NCBI RefSeq assembly: GCF_000341285.1
Contig: NW_005178463.1
Location: 131,501 to 195,500 of the forward strand
DNA: 64,000 nucleotides
Reading direction: 5' to 3'
Source: Galdieria sulphuraria
Taxonomy: Eukaryota > Rhodophyta > Bangiophyceae > Galdieriales > Galdieriaceae
The number at the start of each line of letters is the position of its first letter. The first letter of the stretch is position 1. Made by a program: the position numbers and the translations under genes. The notes beneath the pieces were generated by a model. That model made no database searches, had not been told where the DNA came from, and saw only the letters and a list, made by a program, of their open reading frames with translations. This document shows positions 54,152-64,000 of this stretch, piece after piece.

Positions 54152-55215
54152 GTCAATCTCTACAGGTCATATGAAGTTTGTTTAAAAGTTCAAGACTGAT
54201 ATGATTTGCCTGGATAATAATGAAAGATAAAATGACAACNAATCCCCATTAGGTGGGATTTACTCGCATCTTGTATATTGTACTTGATAATATTTGACCA
54301 GGCAATCAGAAAAACTTTTGAAATTACAGAAGAGTTTCGAATATTCGAGTGCTTTCTGGAGGATTGTTTCCATATTTTGAAGACACATTCGTTATTATTA
54401 TTACTATTATCAATCTTCCAAAATGTTGCTATAATTGAATTGATAACAGCGCAAAGTCAGTTTTTAAAAATTCCTGCCATAGTATATATAGGTTTTGAAA
54501 CTTTGCAAATATGATTGATTCTTTTTCAGCGTGGTTTCATATTATGCTACATCAAAACGATTACAGATGTCTGGTTGTTCCTAAATTTCTTATTCGTTTT
54601 GCTAATATTTTCAAAAACTCGTATATTGCTTTGTTATTAGATCCTTCAGTACGCAGAAAATACTTTTTCTAGACTACAATATGGACTCAGGTTAATACCG
54701 TGTGATTTTCTCAACTATTCTGACTAGATATATTTTACCGCCTTATTTGATGATGAGATCCTAAGAACAACAAGTTGAAATGTATGCATCGTAAAAACAG
54801 CAAACCTGGAATTGTGAAGACCATTTCAATAAGATGATCTAATTGAATAAAAAGGTAATGTCATATTCTTTCTGGCGACAGGCAGAAGAAGATTCAAGAC
54901 AAGCACGAGTATATGTGGAAACAAGTTGTCAAATTTTGAAGAATTTCCAAAGTCCAATCTACCTCGTTGTTTTCAATGGAAAAGTAGATGAATGCTACAC
55001 TCAGAGCTCAGCTTTGTTGCTATTAGCTTCATTTATGCATTATACAGCACGAAACAATGGAGTATGTCATCCAAATCACACAACTGTGGTCAGAGGAATA
55101 ATTTCCTCAAGTTTGATATGGTTTTTGAAAGTGTCTTATAAAATAGCCCGATTTATAACAACCTCTGAAAGTGCTTGTTTTTGTAAAACTTCTAAGATAT
55201 TAAAACAAAATATTC
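54152..55215. other. AT-rich spacer, nothing firm
   Basis: About 1.06 kb of AT-rich DNA with one N at 54240. A plus-strand frame of 152 codons (54843..55301) runs into the 3' end of the ATPase gene on the other strand; it has no known domain and is treated as unsupported. Confidence 0.35.
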
Positions 55216-57330
55216 CTAAATATTTTTGGAAAGAGATAAAACTATTTCTTGTAGGGTTGAAATGCCAATATTTCTCGAATGTGGATTATCCACAGATTTG
55301 AAAGCGTTCCTTAAATTTGATAAAATGTCTTTGCCAATAAAGTTTTCTACATCAGCTTCAGAAAGAATAACCAATTCACAGTTGTGAGGAATCACGAAAT
55401 CTTCAACACTATCGCCAGATGAATAACAACGACTAGAATGATTCAAGTCCTCAGATACGTTGGTTGCTAACTGAGTACTCATAATAATCAACATACAATG
55501 CCATGTAGGATGACTAGTCAATACTTGATCATGCACTGGTTTCAAAAACTTGTGAGCTTCTTCCAAAATTTCATTCCATCGAATACCATTACGACTCCAT
55601 CGGCCTTTACAAGCAATACCCACAATCATCAAGTTCTTCTCATTCGTTCTTCCATGCAACTTGAATAATATCTCTGGACTATGGAATGTTGAATGAAATG
55701 GAATATATATCTTTTCAAGTTCTAACATTTCTTTCACTATCCTTTCCCATTCATCATTGCTTCCAAATGTCATTCTCTCTGTTCCTGATACAGTTCTGGT
55801 ATTATGTATAGATTTCATATAATAAGCAGCAGATTCGGAAGAAAATTGTAAATTCATTTCATTCCAAACACGAGACAATTGACCAAGAGTAGAAAACATT
55901 GAGCTGTTTGTAGGACGCCGAGAAAAATGTAAATAAAACAGTGTAGCAATAAGACCTTCAAAAATTCGACATTTCGACTCATAAAAGAATTCCATAAATT
56001 GAGACTTGAGAGTTTGTAAAAGTAACCATTCTAAACGATCATCCTTTAAGCCTTGGTTAATATATTCAATCAGTAACCTGGGAATCAACACTTCACAGCG
56101 TTCGTTGCGGTATGGGTCTATAACCAATCGACGATAGAGACACATATCTGTAACTAGATCAAACAAAAACACATCAGAATTTGAGCTCATTTGCACAGTT
56201 TCATCAAAATCAAATCGAATACGATACAAAGATAATAACGTAAGCATTCTTAACAAGCGCTTACGCTGCTCACTGAGACTTATCAGACGAGGTAAGAATG
56301 GAGCAACACAATAATTTGTTACTGAAAGATCATTCATTATGATCAAGAAGGTTTCCTTAGATAATGAGAAATTGCTGATGGATGATTTATACAGCAAAAG
56401 GTAACTGATTGCTCGAACAAGTAAACCAGGAACACCACCAGTCAATTCCAACAACAATTCTGCAAGTTCACTAGTTGAGAAGTCTTCGTGACAAAGAATT
56501 TCTGAAACCTTTGGGCTCCCAGGGAATAAAAAGGAAGAACTTTTCTCCAAATGTTCCACGATACTATGGTTCTCAAGCGGCGAAAGAGGAATAAACACTA
56601 ACTGAACTCTTGAGACTGAAGCTACGTAATTATATATATTTAAGCCTTCACTTTTCCCAACAACTATAAAAAACAAGTCGGGTTCTTTACACAACTCACG
56701 AATAATACCGAAAAAGTCATTGTAAGGTCGAACTCTACCGTCATTGGTTCTCTTGAAATGAAATTCGTCGAGACTTTCGTCAAGGACACCAACTTCGTCA
56801 AATGCCAACAAAAGATATTGATCCGAAGGAATGTTTAAGATTGAACGGATTTTCTGAACCAAAGCATCAGTCCTAAGTTTCAGTTCCTTGAAACATTCGT
56901 CCGGGTCTGGTTGCGGAAGACCTGATTGCAGACAAGCAACCTTTATTAACAAATAGTAGACTGCCCACTCAAGGTTGCGTTCTTTCGGGTCTGTGGGCTC
57001 CAACTCCCTCAAATCCACAAAGAGCAATGAAGCCCTTTTCAGCTTCTCCAGGAAACCTCTTCGGTTGGCCTTCTCAGACTCACCAACGTAATCGAGACCT
57101 ATCAGTGCACTTTCACCCATATTATTCACCAGTTCCAAGTAACTTTGTACGAATTTTGTCTTTCCACTTCCGAAGAGGTGGGGACCAAAGGGTATGACTG
57201 GTTTGAAATGGCGACCAAGTTTACGTAGAGTGTATAGCCTAAATAACTGCAGTGTTACTACACCAACATCTTGTTCTCGGTCTACTACAACCATGTCATA
57301 CACGCTTTCTGCTTCAAGCTCACTAGACAT
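55216..57330 (-). CDS. Archaeal-type P-loop ATPase with C-terminal nuclease-like domain, copy 1
   Basis: An intronless frame of 704 residues. The start has 'VVVDREQDV', like the 'F.DRE.E' opening of archaeal ATPases (PF01637-like). Next come a P-loop 'FGPHLFGSGKT' (residues ~47-57), a candidate Walker B/sensor 'YLLLAFDEVGVLD', a sensor-like 'FFIVVGKSEGL' and 'LELTGGVPGLLVRAI'. The C-terminal third contains 'FHSPEILF' followed by 'VGIACKGRWSRNGIRW', a pattern resembling a PD-(D/E)xK nuclease core with an altered middle residue. Galdieria is reported to carry a large family of horizontally acquired archaeal-type ATPases. Assignment to that family and the nuclease idea are inference. It is whole in this window and lies tandem with a paralog at 57.9-60.0 kb. 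Confidence 0.75.
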   Translation of the reverse strand: MSSELEAESVYDMVVVDREQDVGVVTLQLFRLYTLRKLGRHFKPVIPFGPHLFGSGKTKFVQSYLELVNNMGESALIGLDYVGESEKANRRGFLEKLKRASLLFVDLRELEPTDPKERNLEWAVYYLLIKVACLQSGLPQPDPDECFKELKLRTDALVQKIRSILNIPSDQYLLLAFDEVGVLDESLDEFHFKRTNDGRVRPYNDFFGIIRELCKEPDLFFIVVGKSEGLNIYNYVASVSRVQLVFIPLSPLENHSIVEHLEKSSSFLFPGSPKVSEILCHEDFSTSELAELLLELTGGVPGLLVRAISYLLLYKSSISNFSLSKETFLIIMNDLSVTNYCVAPFLPRLISLSEQRKRLLRMLTLLSLYRIRFDFDETVQMSSNSDVFLFDLVTDMCLYRRLVIDPYRNERCEVLIPRLLIEYINQGLKDDRLEWLLLQTLKSQFMEFFYESKCRIFEGLIATLFYLHFSRRPTNSSMFSTLGQLSRVWNEMNLQFSSESAAYYMKSIHNTRTVSGTERMTFGSNDEWERIVKEMLELEKIYIPFHSTFHSPEILFKLHGRTNEKNLMIVGIACKGRWSRNGIRWNEILEEAHKFLKPVHDQVLTSHPTWHCMLIIMSTQLATNVSEDLNHSSRCYSSGDSVEDFVIPHNCELVILSEADVENFIGKDILSNLRNAFKSVDNPHSRNIGISTLQEIVLSLSKNI

Positions 57331-57893
57331 ATCGTAAGCTATGAAGTAAACTATGCGACAGTAAAATACAACAATGATCGATCAATCTTCTTCCAACAGT
57401 CCAATGCTCTCAAACTCTTGAGAGCGACGAAAGTCTTTCGAAGCTTAGGACAAGTCTTGATAAGAACATGATTTGCCTTTTAGATAAAAACTATCTTTTT
57501 CATTTTTTTGTAATAAAGAGTGGATATTGGTTTCTGTGCAATTGTATATAAAAACAACTTCTCTGAGCTATTAGAAAATAGACCAGCTGAGGAACCTTCA
57601 ACTTGAGGCGAACCATAAATAAAGTCTATGACGAATACAAGACCTTGTATAAAACCCAATCATCAACACTTTAAGACACTCTCCTGAGAAGTAACAAGAA
57701 GCAAACAAGACCTGTCAAACTGTGACAGTGACATTTACAACAATAGGCTTATTTTGATTTTCGTGGTTAGTACCATATTAAGACAATAATCCTCAGAGTG
57801 AAAGCAAATAAGTTGTAACCGAGTTTCAAACATACAAAAAAAAGTTTACTTGCTCTTCAAAACAAATCACAAAGTGAAGGACTGAGTTAGAAT
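57331..57893. other. Spacer between tandem ATPase paralogs
   Basis: A 563-bp AT-rich spacer holding the promoter side of copy 1 and the 3' side of copy 2. No gene, terminal repeat or target-site duplication was noticed that would mark the pair as a mobile element. Confidence 0.4.
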
Positions 57894-60026
57894 CTATTGC
57901 CAACTTAAGAAACTGTTACGGATTCTATCAAGTAAATCTAATCCAAAATCCCAAAAAGTAGGATTATGAGAAACACAAAATGCTCTTTCAAGTCCATTCA
58001 ATATTTCTTTGTCAATCAGCATTTCCACATCTCTTTCACAAAGAATAACAAGTTCACAATTATCAGGTACTTTGAAAGAATCATTTCCAATAAACATTCC
58101 ACTGGAGTAACAACGACTCTAATTACCCAACTCATTAGAAACATTCAATGATAACTTTGTACTAACAATAATAAGCATACAATGATGAGAATCCATTGCA
58201 CTGGATAAGACTTGATCATAAAAAGGATCTAAAAATTTCTTGGCTTCATCTATAATATCTGACCAGCCAATTCCTTCCGACCTCCAACGTCCTTTACAAG
58301 CAACTCCAACAGTAAGAACTTTGGGTTCCACAGGAGATTGTAATTGGAATATAATATCAGGACTATGAGAAGTAGCGTCCAAAGGAATGTAAACAGTCTC
58401 TAAATAAAGTGTCTCTCGAATAATCTTATTCCATTCAGTATTGGCAAAAGTTCTTCGACTCTTGTTCGATTCACTTCTTGTTTCTATAGAACTAACAACA
58501 GACTTCATATAGTGAATAGGTGATATTGTACTCATTGGAAGTTTCATTTGTTTCCATATCGGAGACAATTGACAAAACAATTCCCTCAACTCATTTCGAT
58601 TCTTTGAAGACAACATCAAAACTAGTCGTAAAGCAACAATTCCTTCAAATACACGACACTTTGAATAGAAGAAACAATCTACTGGTTCGACATCAAGTGA
58701 TCCAAGAAGTATCTTTTCCAAAGAAGAGATGGAAGGGTCCTTCTTGAAGATTCCAACAAATACTTTTGGAATAAGAATTTGGAAAGTATTCTCGTCAATA
58801 GGATATCGATAGAATCCCATTTCAGTGACTGCATCAAATAAAAAAGACTCCGAGGACAATATGTCATCTACTTGAAACGGTATACGATAAAGAGCCATCA
58901 TCAAAAGTAAATCAAAAACACTTTTTCTATCTTCGTCCAAATTCAATATTCGTTCCACAAATGGTTCAGCACAAATTCTTCGGAAATCGTAGTCATTCAT
59001 ACATGTCAAACATTCTTCTTTCGATATAAAAGGCTGATTTCTTACTACTATATAATTCAAAAGCATATTCACTGCACGAGTCAACAAACCAGGAACTCCA
59101 CCTGTACATTCCAATAACGAATCTGCCAATTCATTTACTGAAAATGAAGAACTACATAAGACATTACAAACCGGAACTTGAGTAGGTGTCTCAAGAAGAG
59201 TCTTTTCAAGGAATTCAACGATACTGGAAGCGTCCAAAGGTGATAAAGGGATAAAATGTAATATAACTCTTGATAGCCCAAAAGCCACATCATTCTTAAT
59301 ACTTAAACCCTTGCTTTTCCCAACAACAATAAAAAACAAGTCGGGTTCTTCGCACAATTGACTAATGATACCGAAAAAGTCGTTGTAAGGTCGAACCACA
59401 CCTTTGTCATTCTTCTCCAGTTCAAAAAAGGTTCCCTTTGTATCAAACACACCAACTTCGTCAAATGCCAACAAAAGATATTGATCAGAAGGAATGTTTA
59501 AGATTGAACGGATTTTCTGAACCAAAGCATCACTCCTAAGTTTCAGTTCCTTGAAACATTCGTCCGGGTCTGGTTGCGGAAGACCTGATTGCAAAAAAGC
59601 AGCCTTTACTAACAAATAGTAGACTGCCCACTTTAGGTTGCGTTCTTTCGGTTCTGTGGGCTCCAACTTCCTCAAATCCACAAAGAGCAACGAAGCCCTT
59701 TTCAGCTTCTCCAAAAAGGTTCTTCTCAAAGGGTCTGAAGCAAAATTCGACAGAAAAGTTTCACCAAACCTTTGCACCAACTCCAAATAGGTTCGGGCAA
59801 AGGTCGTTTTGCCTGAGCCAAAGAGATGAGGGGCAAATGGTATCGTCAAGCGATAGTCGCAACTACTTGTTACACCCCTGAGTTGCTTTCGGCCTTTATG
59901 AAGATCATACAATTCTTCTGTCACTCGAAAAACATCTCTTTCACGATCTACCACAATAGACTCAAAGTTGTCCACAGCTTTCCACTTTTCATCCAAACTC
60001 GCCATCGCCAAAGAGAAATTAAACAA
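57894..60026 (-). pseudogene. Archaeal-type P-loop ATPase paralog, copy 2, apparently interrupted about once
   Basis: Same layout as copy 1: an opening with 'IVVDRERDV', P-loop 'FAPHLFGSGKT', 'YLLLAFDEVGVFD', 'FFIVVGKSKGL', 'LECTGGVPGLLTRAV', and a C-terminal part with 'SHSPDIIF' and 'VGVACKGRW'. Similarity to copy 1 spans nearly the full length, at moderate identity except for a central tract of about 270 bp that is nearly identical at the DNA level. The copy appears to carry about one break, so it may be a young pseudogene or encode a shortened product; most of the frame is intact. It is listed as one feature covering the whole similarity region. Function as for copy 1 is inferred. Confidence 0.6.
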
Positions 60027-63000
60027 CCTTCAGTTTATTTCGGAGTACAAATATAAACAAATGAACGATTGACTGTTTGTCGGTCACAACAACAACAAGG
60101 AAAACAGTAAAGGATACCAATCCAACTTCTTCTCTTTATCAACTGATGACTATGTCATACCCTTTATGGCTTGGACTGAGATGACTACAACTATGGCAAG
60201 AACGATCAATATGGCTTTTTCAACTATCGATATTTTTATTCTCGTATGCTAATATAATGGTAACTCTCATAGGGTACAAGGAGGATCGGAAGAAAGCCAA
60301 TGTTTATTTCACAAGTTTTTTATGCTCTTTGAGAGTATAAAGCTATTAAACATGGCCCATTCTCACATAGATAAGAAAGTTTCTTTCAGAATTTTCGAGA
60401 ATAGTCATGAGAGTTCCAAGCAATATAGATTGTTCATGAAGAATTTGTTCCATAGACGTCTCTCTCTAGATTTTCTGTATTTTATGGAACAGTTTTTACG
60501 TCACTTTTGCTTCATTTCGAAACACGAAACTAGAGTATGAACCAAGTCATTCTCTTCTACAGTCTATTCAAAAGCTCCAGTTGAAATATTATTATTTAGT
60601 AGAAATGCAGAAACCCACAAGCATAACACTCCTTTATTCTCAGCAATCATCAAATTCCTTTCTTACGATATCATGACAAGTAGCAGCTTATCACTAAAGC
60701 TACAAAAGTTGATGATAGCAAAAGACAAACCAAAACAAATGCACAAAGAAGGATCCAAAATATCTCGTGGTGTCATCAAATCTCAGAAACAACATTGACT
60801 CACACAAGTGTATCATCAATACTCAATTTCTGTAAGAGGCAATAACTCCTGTTTCTTTCTCCTCTGAAAATAGTGGCATTTGATACTGTGAATTCTGTTA
60901 AGAGGAGAAAAGATATTTTTCAAGAAAAGTTCAATTCAGTCGAATTGAGTCTATTCTATCTATTCTCTTCTCGTATATTGTCATTGCATAGCATTTGAAT
61001 CATAGTTGAATTCTTTCTCCTCAATAGTCGACTATACATTTGAGGTGTTTTTGAAGGTAAACATGACTGTTTAGGTTTAAAGACAATTGCTGCATCCTCT
61101 TGTACGATAAACTTTGTAAAAACTACAACTTTTAAAGATATACAAGAAAGCAAACTATAGAAAGTACAAAGCTGCTTTAGGAACGAGATAACTCCAAGGG
61201 AGCTATTATCTCTTTCAATATAAAAAAAGGCAAAACTTTTAAAAGCTCTGCAAATTCAAAGAACGATTTGCTCAGCTGCAGTTGAGTCCTATTCTTCTTC
61301 CACTCTCAACCATCAGCTCGTTGAATAAGTGAGTCACTGTACAAAAGTTCCTTGCGTTAGACACTTGAAAGAAGACTCTTGCGAAATATAACCTGATGGG
61401 TACACTAGTAGAGGCTTCCTTTTGGATATTGGTAACGAGAATCAAAGATAACCCAACGTTTCGTATAAAAAACGGGTCTATCAATAGAAGGAATGTTCAT
61501 TTCTACTAGGGACAAGTCAAATTTGAAAAAGAAGAGAAACGCTGTTTTATCCAAGTTGCTTTACAAAGAATAAAAATATCGTCAACTCGCAAGCAATATT
61601 CAGCAGAATAAGATAAAACAAGTTATCTGATTCTTTTGCAGAGTCAAATGATATTGTGATTGTGATTATCCAAACTGGTAATGGTCTTGTTCTTTTAAAT
61701 ATATTGGATCAATTTCGTCTCCTAGTGAAAAGAAAAGAATATAAATTGAGAAGTAATGGAAAAATAAGAATCTTTCATCTCCTCTCGGCAAAGTAAAAAG
61801 GAAAGATGAATCTTGAAATATATGTGCAAGGAGAAGCAAAAGCATCACCACTTTTACTGTTGTTATACCAGTCAAAACTCTCTACAAGTTGTTTGTGTAG
61901 AGAACAAAGCGAGACCCTTGTAACTTTTGAGGTTCGATCCTCCTTATCGTAAGTAGTTTATGTACGAATTTGTGTATAGACAAAAGTATTCCCAACCTTT
62001 GGTCAGTTTTTTATTATCGTCCTGTCCTCTGTATACTTTCCAATTCTACAGTCCAATATACGATTTATTCTTCTTTATAACTCGTAATCGAAAAAAGATT
62101 GCTCCTTGAGCGTAATTTGCATAGAAGGAAAGGTTCTAGTTCTCACATTGCAAGCCAAACAGAGTTAACGTCATTGAAATTAGAAAATGACCATTTTACA
62201 CCTTTAAACAGTTTTCCTAAATTTTGAGTGACCAACAAAGAAAGGTTCTCAGATCGAAAACGAGTCAAAAGCTGGTTGTAGCAAAACCGTTCTTGATTTG
62301 TTATCAAAATAGGGTCACAAAAAGTTTAAAATTTACCTTGCAGAGTCAAGATTGATCAAACTCAACTCTGTTAAAGGGCTACATTGTCGCTAGGGAGTTG
62401 CGAGGAACTTTGTTACGACACTGTTCTTCTCTTTTCACAACAATACTGAGAAGTGAGATTGATTGTATCTAGCACACTTATTGTTCCAGAACCTTTTTAC
62501 ATATCTCCAAGTGGAATATATTCTTTCATAAAACTCACTAGTCACTTAAAATAATATATCCCCAGAGGAAGGAGAGAATACAAAGCATAACAATCCAATT
62601 AGAAATGAACACAATGGGTTGATTGTTGATGGACAGGAAGGCTCAGTGAGTGTTGTCAAGTCTGTGGACCTGGTTCAACTTTACTAGTGAAACTTTTCAG
62701 ACTTTAATTTCTAAAACGAATTCTTCGTTCGTTTTAGTTGGACAAGTGAATTTCTATTATCTACGTTTCGTTTTAAGCTCTGCAAATGTTTCTTTTATAA
62801 CAATCCATCGATTCCTGTGCTCTGAGTTCCAAGTAGACTGTAGTTTCTTTTTAGTATTTACAACTTTTATTAGCTCTTTGGAATTTATATACTTTATGCA
62901 ACACTTGTTGTTATTTCACTTGTGGTCTTGTATGGAAATTTGAGATTAGCATTGTCGAGAAGAGAACAAAGACAAAGGAGTTTAAGCTGTCGTTGAGTGT

Positions 63001-64000
63001 TGGTACTTTAGTCAACTAGCTGTCTCACAAGTTTGTTTATTTCTATCGATAATTGTTTCAGAGCAGTTTTGCGTATGTATTAGCAGTTGAAAGTCCTGTA
63101 GTCTGTTGTTGACATTCTGAGAATCAGGCTTGGGGCTATTATTTCAAAGATATTCTACAAGAACAAGAAACCAGTCAGACTCTCAGTTGAGTGTTTTGGT
63201 CAGTTCACAGATTAACTTTTTGTATGTTAGTTTTTTGTCTTCTATATGACTCATTTCAAGATGTAGTAATCGGTCTGTAACTCTGCAACAGGCATTTCTC
63301 AGAATAGCATAGGAAAGTCTTGAGTCCATCATTGCTTATTTTCAATGGTTGTTTGTATTGTTGTGCTTTTATATCAATTCTCTATTGATTCGAGTATGGA
63401 AAACGACACGTATAAGGTTTGACAGTTTGTGAAAACGAAAGCTGAATAAACTTGCTTTTTGAAAGCAAGGGAAAAGTTTTCAGTTCAAAGTATACTCACC
63501 TTGTTGGGAACCGTGAAATAAAGCAAGCAAAAAGACACTGTTGGAAATCTTGGTTAAGTCCACCTGATAAAATGTTTTGACGATGGCAACTGTAGCTACT
63601 AGTCCGTTTTGAGAAACGCCTTTGTTTTTATGAATTACTGGTTTTACCGAGGGTGAAATATGTCTAAAAGGATATGTGAATAGTAAGAGTGATAAAGTTG
63701 GAACTAGTATTGATGGTGTTTCTGAAAGGCATCTATTGCAAATCGTCTTTGGTCCTTGTATAGTTGAAGAGGAGGGTAACATTAGTAGTACGGTATGAAT
63801 GGGAAACAAGGCGACTTGTATGAAACAGTACTTGCCGTGCCAAGAGTGCTGCTGAACTGTTTTTTTCCAACACACTGAAAGTCATTCTGTTCAAAGTAGT
63901 GGTAGTTGTAGCTGTCAAAAAGTGAAAAGGAAACTTCACATTTTGTGCAAACAGCTTGCGTTTGGATAGTATACAAAGTAGCTCTCAAAGAAACTCACGA
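60027..64000. other. Gene-poor right end of the window
   Basis: About 4 kb with no gene that could be supported on either strand. Frames such as those near 62650..62943 and 63480..63988 are AT-biased, lack known domains and are not flanked by convincing partner exons. The last 250 bp on the minus strand include a short Cys-x2-Cys segment ('AVCTKCEVSFSLF'), which could belong to an exon of a gene running off the right edge. No terminal repeats, tandem arrays or RNA genes were recognised. Confidence 0.4.

Noticed and set aside
54843-55301. 152-codon plus-strand frame overlapping the ATPase 3' end
   Set aside because: It has no recognisable domain, overlaps a convincing gene on the other strand and lies in AT-rich DNA; likely a chance frame.
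51596-60026. Mobile-element origin (terminal repeats, reverse transcriptase or transposase) for the gene-poor block
   Set aside because: No terminal repeats, target-site duplications, transposase or reverse transcriptase motifs were seen on either strand.
61920-61945. tRNA T-arm-like sequence 'GAGGTTCGATCCTCC'
   Set aside because: The loop is one base short, and no acceptor stem, D arm or anticodon arm can be formed around it on the plus strand.
63480-63988. Minus-strand frames at the right edge with two Cys-x2-Cys pairs, considered as a FYVE-type zinc finger
   Set aside because: The 'RHHCR.CG' core could not be found in any frame and no credible splice model joins the pairs.

Overview
The window looks like nuclear DNA of a unicellular red alga of the Cyanidiales, most likely Galdieria sulphuraria. 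It is AT-rich and gene-dense, and nearly every gene is eukaryotic. Most genes carry a few very short spliceosomal introns (28-65 bp). There are many nucleus-encoded plastid proteins (Tic22, plastid ATP/ADP translocase, RsfS/Iojap, DUF4079, a TPM-domain lumen-type protein). A pair of archaeal-type ATPase paralogs fits a gene family reported to be expanded in Galdieria. The species call is inference; the eukaryotic algal nature is seen directly.

Layout. 0.2-7 kb: WD40-like protein, Tic22, an aldo/keto reductase, LSM3, MCTS1 and LAS1. 7-16 kb, minus strand: an OSBP-type lipid transfer protein, the ubiquitin ligase BRE1 and a SERCA-type Ca2+-ATPase with an N-terminal extension. 16-25.7 kb: GRAM-VASt protein, LYR-like protein, plastid ATP/ADP translocase, tRNA-Lys(CUU), C14 sterol reductase, RsfS, DUF4079 protein and an alpha/beta hydrolase. 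26-36.8 kb: bL21m, two unknown proteins, a DUF218 protein, proteasome beta5, phosphate carrier, RUS/DUF647 protein and glycyl-tRNA synthetase. 36.8-51.6 kb: YtcJ-type amidohydrolase, an FKBP protein fused to an MGAT5-like Cys-rich tail, a START-like protein, the TPM protein, eL34, UTP5/WDR43, a GYF-domain protein, a small unknown protein and MUS81. 51.6-64 kb: gene-poor DNA with a probable structured RNA near 52.7-53.04 kb, and two tandem ATPase paralogs at 55.2-60.0 kb.

Functional themes. Ribosome and translation genes recur (LAS1, UTP5, eL34, MCTS1, GlyRS, RsfS, bL21m, GYF). Three sterol/lipid genes (OSBP, GRAM-VASt, C14 sterol reductase) lie within 16 kb. Chromatin and DNA genes are BRE1 and MUS81. 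Neighbouring genes are packed to within 4-40 bp of each other, so UTRs and promoters must overlap.

The main points of interest are a BRE1 RING finger missing two zinc ligands, an FKBP/MGAT5-tail fusion, introns of 28-33 bp, a conversion-like tract shared by the two ATPase paralogs (which also carry a possible nuclease-like C-terminus), and the uncharacterised structured RNA. Gene models were spliced by eye. Where summed exon lengths divide by three and conserved domains read through, the model is firm; uncertain 5' ends are flagged.
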